Origin: RPQJ01 sp963706535
Lineage (GTDB): Bacteria > Pseudomonadota > Gammaproteobacteria > Steroidobacterales > Steroidobacteraceae
Length of the DNA: 64,000 bases
Direction: 5' to 3'
NCBI GenBank assembly: GCA_963706535.1
Contig: CAVPMU010000015.1
Location: 186,001-250,000 of the forward strand
The translations under genes and the position numbers were made by a program. Below the pieces are notes generated by a model. That model did not search any database. It had not been told where the DNA came from and worked only from the letters and a program-made list of their open reading frames with translations. Shown piece after piece: positions 58,521 through 64,000 of the stretch (position 1 is the stretch's first letter; each line of letters starts with the position of its first letter).

Positions 58521-59372
58521 TCACTCCGGCACCAGCCATTCGACGCTGGTGCCGCCCGCCCCGTCGGGCGACAGCAGCCCGTGCAGCTGTGGCAGCAGTT
58601 CACCGAGCCGCGCGTCGAGCTGCCACGGCGGATTCACGACCACGAGCCCGGCCCCGCCCATGCCGACCTGCGCATCCCCCGGCAGGACGTGCATCGTGAC
58701 GCCGAGGACCCTGCGGATCCCGGAGCGCTCGAGGTCCCGGTGGAACCGCACCGGGCCGGCGCGATCGGTGAGGGGGTACCAGATGCAGAACATGCCCGTG
58801 GGCCAGCGCTCGTGCGCCAGCTCGAGGCCGGCCAGCGCCTTGTCGAACTCGAGGTCGGATTCGTAGGGCGGGTCGATGAGCACCAGGCCGCGATTCTCGC
58901 GCGGCGGCAACTGCGCCTTGAGCGCCGCGTAACCGTCGCTCTCGTTCACCGAGAGGAGGCGCTGGCGGCCGAGCGCGGCCCTGAGCGCGTCGGCTTCCCT
59001 GGGCAGGGTTTCCATCAGCACCATGCGGTCGGTCGGCCGACGCATGCGTGCGACGATCACCGGCGAGCCGGGGTAGGCCGTGATCGGGCTGTGACCCTTG
59101 CCGGCCGAGGCACGCACTAGGGCGACGTAGCTCGCCACCTCGGGCGGCAGGGACGAGGCGGGCGCATCGAGCAGCCGGCCGATGCCGCCCTTGTACTCGC
59201 CGCTGCGCTGGGCCTGCGCATCGCTCAGGTCGTAGAGGCCGCGGCCGGCGTGCGTGTCGAGGTAGAAGAAGGGCGCGGGCTTCTTCTTCAGGTAATCGAC
59301 GAGCATCATGAGCACGACGTGCTTGACGACGTCCGCGAAATTGCCGGCGTGGAAGGCGTGGCGGTAGTTCAC
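58521..59372 (-). CDS. rlmJ: 23S rRNA (adenine(2030)-N6)-methyltransferase RlmJ
   Basis: 283 residues. MNYRHAFHAGNFADVVKHVVL is the RlmJ N-terminus; FFYLDTHAGRGLYDL binds SAM and LIDPPYES is motif IV (DPPY). Methylates A2030 of 23S rRNA. Convergent with tag. Confidence 0.96.
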   Translation of the reverse strand: MNYRHAFHAGNFADVVKHVVLMMLVDYLKKKPAPFFYLDTHAGRGLYDLSDAQAQRSGEYKGGIGRLLDAPASSLPPEVASYVALVRASAGKGHSPITAYPGSPVIVARMRRPTDRMVLMETLPREADALRAALGRQRLLSVNESDGYAALKAQLPPRENRGLVLIDPPYESDLEFDKALAGLELAHERWPTGMFCIWYPLTDRAGPVRFHRDLERSGIRRVLGVTMHVLPGDAQVGMGGAGLVVVNPPWQLDARLGELLPQLHGLLSPDGAGGTSVEWLVPE

Positions 59373-59438
59373 GATGCGATGCGCTCGGGCCCCGGCGAGG
59401 CACGGGCCACAAGGTTACTTCACTCGGGGGTTCGAAGC

Positions 59439-59876
59439 ATGGTGGCGCGCAACTGGAGCAGGGCAGGCCTCGTGTCGTGCGGGTTGGTCGTCGGCGCGTG
59501 TACCGCCGATCCGCCGGCCGGGGCCCCGCAGTACACTCCCGCCGTGCCGCAGACACCGCCCCAGCCGACGACGCCTCCCGTGCAACAGTCGTTGCGGACG
59601 GTCGTCGATGCCGTGCTCGCGGATGCGGCCAGTCGGACGGGCCGGCCGGTCGATGAACTCGAGGTCGTCAGTGCGGAGTCCGTTACCTGGTCCGACGGAT
59701 CCCTCGGCTGCCCGGCGCCGGGAATGATGTACACGCAGGCGCTCGTCCCGGGCTACCGGGTCGTGGTCGACGCGGGCGGACAACGCTACGACTATCACGC
59801 CAGCCTGCGCGGAGGGTTCTCGCTCTGTCCGGAAGGACGGGCGATCGATCCCGTCTCGCGCGCGGACGCAATCTAG
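59439..59876 (+). CDS. Hypothetical lipoprotein
   Basis: 145 residues. Lipoprotein signal ending VVGAC, a proline/threonine-rich linker (about 25-50), then a small domain with SVTWSDGSLGCPAPGMMYTQALVPGYRVVVDAGGQRYDYHASLRG and a final Cys in FSLCPEG; the two cysteines likely pair. The SLGCPxPGxxYTQ...YxYH pattern recurs in unnamed bacterial proteins but I cannot name the family. Transcribed away from rlmJ. Confidence 0.6.
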   Translation: MVARNWSRAGLVSCGLVVGACTADPPAGAPQYTPAVPQTPPQPTTPPVQQSLRTVVDAVLADAASRTGRPVDELEVVSAESVTWSDGSLGCPAPGMMYTQALVPGYRVVVDAGGQRYDYHASLRGGFSLCPEGRAIDPVSRADAI

Positions 59877-59886
59877 TCACTGGGCA

Positions 59887-59920
59887 AAAGAAAACGCCCC
59901 GGGGATTTCTCCCCGGGGCG
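59887..59920 (-). terminator. Rho-independent terminator after the S8 protease gene
   Basis: Minus strand CGCCCCGGGGA, short loop, TCCCCGGGGCG and then TTTTCTTTT. A perfect 11-bp stem, 34 bp past the stop codon; it may also stop transcripts from the lipoprotein gene. Confidence 0.9.
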
Positions 59921-59954
59921 TCGGTCACGTCAAACCCAACGAGCGAGTAGCTCG

Positions 59955-62900
59955 TTATGGGTCAACGCGCACTATGGTCGGATTGGGCAGCCCCGCAACT
60001 CCGCCATAGGCAACCGATCCCAGGTATTTCACGCCGGGCGTCAGCCCGCTGAATCCGAGATCGATGGTGCCGGTTTCACCGAGGACCGCCGATGCTGGCG
60101 CCGTGACCGTCATGTTGCCCGCTGCGGCACCGCCAAGTACCCATGAATGCAGCTTGAATGGCGACGTACCCGTCGGCAGGCCCCAGCCGTGCAGGTACAC
60201 GGTGTAGGTGCCCGCAGGCGGGTTGACGAGGTTCACTTCCTCGGTCGAGCCGCCATTCCCGCTACCGCCGACAAGTGTTGTCCCGCGATAAACGTAAACG
60301 TCAACGTCGCTGCCTGGTGCGACATCCGCGTCGAACAGCGAGAATCGGGCATAAGTCGTTCCAGCCGGAACGTCGACCGTCACGGCCACGGTGCCGGCCG
60401 TATCCGTCGGGCTGAATATCTGGTCCGGGTCCTGCGACACCACCCCGTCCGTGATCGCGGCCGGGATCAGGCCACGAGCCGTCGCGCTGAAGGCGCCGGT
60501 GTAGCCGAAGGACACCTCGTACGAACGGCTGACCTGTGCCGGTGCCGCCAGCGCCACCGGACGCACCACGACCGGAATTCGCACGGAATGCGTACCGTCC
60601 GACCATGTGATCTGAGCGCCCGTGTAGGCATTCAAAGCGGCCGTGGTTCTGCCGATGGTGATCTCGATGTCCTGCTTGCCATTCGGCGGCAATGTGAACG
60701 ATGCCGGGGTCACCCCTACCGACAGGCCAGTGGACACCGCGGACACGTTGTACGTGCTCGGGGAGCCACCGACGTTTGTGACCGTGCGCCTGACCGTCTG
60801 AGTACCGGCGAGGGAGCCGATCGCGATGGAGGCGACGTTCAGGTCGCTCGGATCAATGGCAATGGATGGGCAGTACGACGCGGTGAGTTGTCCCGTGCCG
60901 CACAGGAACGCCAGCCAGTCGTTGAACCCTGAGTCGAAGACGAGGCCCGGATTGATGGCCTTGGGCGGATCAACGAAGCCCGCGCCCTGCCGGAAGATCA
61001 ACACCGGATCTGTGTTCGGCGCAGGCGTGCCGCCATCCAGGACGTTGTAGGCCGTGGTCATGAGTGCCGACTTGATCATCATCGGAGACCAGGTCGGGTA
61101 CAGCTCCTTGAAAAGCGCCCCAAGGCCGGCGACGTGGGGGCTCGACATCGAAGTACCACTGTACAGGTCGAACAGCTTGCCGCTGTTTCCCGGAGGGGCA
61201 ACGCCCGCCAGGATGTCGGTGCCGGGCGCCATCACGTCCGGCTTCAGCAGGTCGCCGCCGCCAGCCTGCAACGGACCACGCGACGACGACGTTGCCGTCG
61301 TCGGTGCCGTCACGTTGAAGACAGGCTGCGACTGGTTGATCGTCGCCGTTGCGCCCGCGGTTGCTGCATACGTATCGATGGCGGTGTAGTCCGCATTGCC
61401 CGCCCCGGGGCCGACGTGCACCGCAGGAATGACGTGCAGGATCGCTAGCTGCGTGGTGGCGCTGGTGGGCGTGTTCAGCAGCACCATGCCGGCGCCGCCA
61501 GCGTCCTGCACCGACTGGCTCTTGTTCACGAGAACGTTACCGCCTCGCTCGCAGACGACGATCTTGCCAGCAACCCTGGCCGGGTCGAGCGTCGGTGTGT
61601 TGTCATGCGGTATCGTGTCGCCAGGCCCGTCATTCGCCCCGAAGCAGAGCGCCAGTTTCGACCCATCGACACCCGGCAATCCAACGTCCTTCGAGCGGAC
61701 GAGTGGCAGCGGGCCGACTGCATTCGCAAACGACGCGCCGTTGATCGTTACGCCGTTACCGAGCGTCACCGAGCCGACACCAGTGCGATTGTGGGTGCCG
61801 TTGGCGACCGTCGTGAGCCACGGGCCGGGATGCGCGACCGTGCTCGTGGCAGAGCCGCTGTTGCCGGCGGAGGCGGCAACGAAGACGCCTGCGTCGGCGG
61901 CGAACAGGAATGCAACCTCGACGGAATCGAGGAAGTTCGTGCGCGAGCCACTGATCGAGAAGTTGAGGACATCGACGCCGTCTGCCACGGCCTGGTCGAT
62001 TGCCGCGACGCTGTCGGAGGAGTAGCAGCTGCCGCCGGTCGGGGTCTGCCAGCAGACCTTGTACGCCGCGATGCGCGCGCGCGGCGCGATGCCGCTGGTC
62101 TTGCCGAGTGCGGCCGCAAGGCCCGTGGCCTGGACGTTCTCGTTGCCGCCGGCCGTCGTGGAAGTGTGGGTGCCGTGGCCACCAAAATCGCGCGGCGAGT
62201 TGAACTCCCAGGGCAGCTGTGCGTCGATGCCTGCATTGCCACCCCAGCCCGAGTTGTAATAGCGCGCGCCGATCAGTTTCTGGTTGCAATGGCTGGCGCT
62301 GAACTGCTCACCCGGCACGCATTTGCCGTGCCAGCCTGGAATCTGCTGGTAAGAGAGCTTGCCTTCCTTCGTATCGTTTCCGTTGGCGCCCGTGCGATCC
62401 GAGTAGCTCGGATGCTCCGGCCAGACTCCGCCGTCGACGATGCCGATGATGACGTTCTCACCCTTCGCCCCCGTCGTGGTCCAGACTCCGCCCGGTCCTC
62501 TCAGGCCGATGAAGTCAGGCGTTGAGGACGTGTCGAGCTTGAGCAGTTGGTCCTTTTCAACCGCCAGCACTCCACGCGTCGCGACGAGCTTTTCTGCCTG
62601 CGCGGCAGTCAATTCGGCCGCGAAGCCGTTGAAGACATAGCCGTAGCTGTAGAGCTTCTTGCCACCGCCCACGCCCGCGAGCACCGCGTCATGGCGCGAT
62701 TCGAGGTAGCTCTTGTAGTTCACGACCTGCGGGCTCAGCGGGTCGATCTTCTGGCCCTTGCGGGGCTTGGTGGCCGGGTAGCCCTTGATGCCACCGGTGT
62801 AGGCGACCACGGGATCTTCCGCGAGCCGGACGATGTAGGCGTTGTTCGTCTGCTTCGCCTTCGCAGAGGCCTGCGCCGGTGCCGCGACGACTGCAGTCAC

Positions 62901-62972
62901 GGGAACCGACAGTGCCGCGATGGCCGTCAGTGCGGCTGTCGACAGCAAGGTCAGCAATTGGTTTCTGGGCAT
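59955..62972 (-). CDS. Secreted subtilisin-like serine protease with plant-subtilase architecture
   Basis: 1005 residues; AGGAGG just before ATG. Signal peptide (to about 36), I9-type prodomain (NAYIVRLAEDP... to about 145), then the S8 catalytic domain: Asp180 (IGIVDGGVWPEHP), His266 (GGHGTHTS) and Ser in SGTSMSSPHVAGL (about 605). A PA insert (GKIVVCERGG...) lies between His and Ser. Next are an Fn3-like domain (DLNVASIAIGSLAGTQTVRRTVTNVGG) and a C-terminal pre-peptidase-like beta domain. The order prodomain-S8-PA-Fn3 is that of cucumisin-like plant subtilases. A predicted c-di-GMP riboswitch lies upstream. Confidence 0.93.
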   Translation of the reverse strand: MPRNQLLTLLSTAALTAIAALSVPVTAVVAAPAQASAKAKQTNNAYIVRLAEDPVVAYTGGIKGYPATKPRKGQKIDPLSPQVVNYKSYLESRHDAVLAGVGGGKKLYSYGYVFNGFAAELTAAQAEKLVATRGVLAVEKDQLLKLDTSSTPDFIGLRGPGGVWTTTGAKGENVIIGIVDGGVWPEHPSYSDRTGANGNDTKEGKLSYQQIPGWHGKCVPGEQFSASHCNQKLIGARYYNSGWGGNAGIDAQLPWEFNSPRDFGGHGTHTSTTAGGNENVQATGLAAALGKTSGIAPRARIAAYKVCWQTPTGGSCYSSDSVAAIDQAVADGVDVLNFSISGSRTNFLDSVEVAFLFAADAGVFVAASAGNSGSATSTVAHPGPWLTTVANGTHNRTGVGSVTLGNGVTINGASFANAVGPLPLVRSKDVGLPGVDGSKLALCFGANDGPGDTIPHDNTPTLDPARVAGKIVVCERGGNVLVNKSQSVQDAGGAGMVLLNTPTSATTQLAILHVIPAVHVGPGAGNADYTAIDTYAATAGATATINQSQPVFNVTAPTTATSSSRGPLQAGGGDLLKPDVMAPGTDILAGVAPPGNSGKLFDLYSGTSMSSPHVAGLGALFKELYPTWSPMMIKSALMTTAYNVLDGGTPAPNTDPVLIFRQGAGFVDPPKAINPGLVFDSGFNDWLAFLCGTGQLTASYCPSIAIDPSDLNVASIAIGSLAGTQTVRRTVTNVGGSPSTYNVSAVSTGLSVGVTPASFTLPPNGKQDIEITIGRTTAALNAYTGAQITWSDGTHSVRIPVVVRPVALAAPAQVSRSYEVSFGYTGAFSATARGLIPAAITDGVVSQDPDQIFSPTDTAGTVAVTVDVPAGTTYARFSLFDADVAPGSDVDVYVYRGTTLVGGSGNGGSTEEVNLVNPPAGTYTVYLHGWGLPTGTSPFKLHSWVLGGAAAGNMTVTAPASAVLGETGTIDLGFSGLTPGVKYLGSVAYGGVAGLPNPTIVRVDP

Positions 62973-63114
62973 GTCTCCTCCTGCGGAGCTCGTATGTTGG
63001 TTTCAAGCTGGCAGGCTGGAGTGACGCGCCTCGTGCCGCCATTGCATGGCTGCCCGCGGAGCTGCGCTCGACAGTTGAAATTCGCCCGTGATCGCGCGTG
63101 CGATTCGGACCGAC

Positions 63115-63200
63115 TCTCCCCAGGCAGCCCAGCCCTCTTGTTCTGTATTGATCAAGAGCTGTGGCTTTGCGACCCCGCCTCGCGACGGGTGTGCCCTTCG
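63115..63200 (-). ncRNA. Cyclic-di-GMP-I (GEMM) riboswitch
   Basis: Minus strand reads AAGGGCACACC, a CGTC-GCGA-GGCG hairpin with GNRA loop, GGGTCGCAAAGCC, a CTCTTG...CAAGAG stem and GGGCTGGGCTGCC. This matches the GEMM-I order: GGGCAAACC, GAAA-loop stem, GGGACGCAAAGCC, receptor stem, GGGTTACC. The base equivalent to G20 (AGGGC) is G, so c-di-GMP rather than cGAMP is expected. It lies about 145 bp upstream of the S8 protease start on the same strand. Confidence 0.82.
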
Positions 63201-63315
63201 ACGCTTGCCGTGGGACGGAACCTACGCAGGTTTCGGTCCCGGCACAAGACAAACCGGAATCCATCGGTGCGATGCCATATGACATAACGCGGGCGCCTGC
63301 TGGCGTCCGCACATG

Positions 63316-63346
63316 AAAAAGGGGCCCCCTCTTGCGAGAGGGCCCC
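63316..63346 (-). terminator. Rho-independent terminator after the partial S8-type gene
   Basis: Minus strand GGGGCCCTC, loop, GAGGGGGCCCC then TTTTT. It lies 22 bp after the stop codon of the gene entering from the right and insulates the riboswitch-controlled protease. The rest of the 62973-63367 gap holds the riboswitch and its leader. Confidence 0.9.
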
Positions 63347-63367
63347 TGTCCGAGCTCGAGCTTCAGC

Positions 63368-64000
63368 TTACGGCCGGTCGATCGTGAAGACCGGGGAGGT
63401 CCACGACTCCCAGTGCGCCGGGTTCGACGCATCACCATTGGCCTTCAGCACCCGGATTTCGACGACATAGTCGCCGTCCGGTACGGGCTTGGTGAGATTC
63501 TTGTCGTAGCCCTTGCCGTTGTAGCCGTTGCTGTGGATGCGAGTGCCGTCCCACGGGAATGCGAAGAACCCGGTCGTCGTCGAGTTGCGAGGCAGGTATT
63601 CCTCGTCGATGGCCCGGTTGAACACCGGGTGCACCGCCGCGCCCGTGGCCGCATCGCGGACGATGGCATGCATCACGCGCACGTGGTGGTCGAAGTGGAC
63701 GAGGAAGTGCGGGACGTCGTTGCCGACGAACGTGAACACCGCGCCGCCCGCCTGCGGCGCATACGAGCCACCGACGACGCAGTCGAGTCCGAGGAACTTC
63801 GTGCACGCCGTGAGCCGCGACAGGAACGGGAACCCGACGGTATTCGCCAGGGCGGCGATGCCCTGGTAGTCGCCGACGAAGCCGGCGAACGGCACGCGGT
63901 AGACCTGTCCGCCACCCTGGGGCGTCAGCACGATGTAGCCGCCGTACTGGCCGTTTGCCGGGCCCGTGGCAGGCGTGATCGTCGCCGTCACCGCAGCCTT
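63368..64000 (-). CDS. C-terminal part of a second S8-type secreted protease (5' end outside window)
   Basis: 210 residues visible. The stretch AAVTATITPATGPANGQYGGYIVLTP and YRVPFAGFVGDYQGI matches the Fn3-like A-domain of lactocepin/C5a-peptidase type S8 proteases. It is followed by a beta-rich domain ending VPDGDYVVEIRVLKANGD...HWESWTSPVFTIDRP, reminiscent of FlgD-like Ig repeats. The catalytic domain would lie outside the window. Tandem with the riboswitch-controlled protease on the same strand but separated from it by a terminator. Confidence 0.78.
   Translation of the reverse strand, partial: KAAVTATITPATGPANGQYGGYIVLTPQGGGQVYRVPFAGFVGDYQGIAALANTVGFPFLSRLTACTKFLGLDCVVGGSYAPQAGGAVFTFVGNDVPHFLVHFDHHVRVMHAIVRDAATGAAVHPVFNRAIDEEYLPRNSTTTGFFAFPWDGTRIHSNGYNGKGYDKNLTKPVPDGDYVVEIRVLKANGDASNPAHWESWTSPVFTIDRP

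Noticed and set aside
59887..59920. Hairpin as another repeat-element copy
   Set aside because: No 7-bp units or GTGAAGAG frame; the T-rich tail marks a normal terminator.

Overview
The window is a GC-rich (about two-thirds G+C), gene-dense bacterial chromosome segment with many 1-4 bp stop/start overlaps. Gene content points to a gammaproteobacterium near the Xanthomonadales / Nevskiales / Steroidobacterales. The markers are the ubiE-ubiJ-ubiB and ubiK ubiquinone genes, xerC-DUF484-dapF, hemC-hemD-hemX-hemY behind an algZ/algR pair (as in Pseudomonas), hslVU with a short xanthomonad-like HslV prosegment, and rlmJ, prlC and a trp attenuator. The taxonomic placement is inference. No tRNA, rRNA, CRISPR array, transposase or prophage gene was seen.

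Layout. 1-2.4 kb: end of an Mla/MCE lipid-transport operon and a secreted nuclease-like lipoprotein. 2.4-8.2 kb: a B12-domain MerR regulator, a GGDEF-EAL protein, a VanY-like peptidase, an SDR and two small enzymes or regulators. 8.3-17.3 kb, minus strand: ubiB, ubiJ, frameshifted ubiE, DUF971, hslU, hslV, xerC, DUF484, dapF and an epimerase. 17.4-26.9 kb: a ferredoxin-type reductase, then hemY-hemX-hemD-hemC-AI-2E-algR-algZ-dehydrogenase on the minus strand. 27-29.3 kb: amt and glnK with a sigma-54 type promoter, and ubiK. 29.3-39 kb: a sulfide/persulfide module (tauE, bigR, persulfide dioxygenase, rhodanese, DUF2892, RND pump, SQR, TolC). 39-41 kb: DUF2959 lipoprotein and a class III aminotransferase. 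41.1-48 kb: complete trpL-trpEGDCFBA operon. 48-56.1 kb: HD protein, xthA, prlC, GIDE/EF-hand protein, lemA, gamma carbonic anhydrase, aroE, hemB. 56.2-57.9 kb: ECF sigma, ZAS-type anti-sigma and a secreted five-EGKCG-repeat peptide. 57.9-64 kb: tag, rlmJ, a lipoprotein and two tandem S8 proteases, the first behind a predicted cyclic-di-GMP-I riboswitch.

The most unusual signal is a family of at least eight intergenic elements built from tandem 7-bp units (TATCCGC, TATCCCC, TACAGCC, TAACCGC and others). Most are arranged as long inverted arms around a GTGAAGAG...CTCTTCAC frame and a variable GC-rich centre. They fill the gap between adjacent genes, often supply the upstream gene's stop codon, and sit directly against the next start codon in place of a Shine-Dalgarno sequence. 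Second is the orphan HvfA/bufferin-like copper-peptide precursor with its own ECF sigma/anti-sigma pair but no modification enzymes nearby. Third is the c-di-GMP riboswitch ahead of a plant-subtilase-like secreted protease, in a window that also encodes a GGDEF-EAL protein.
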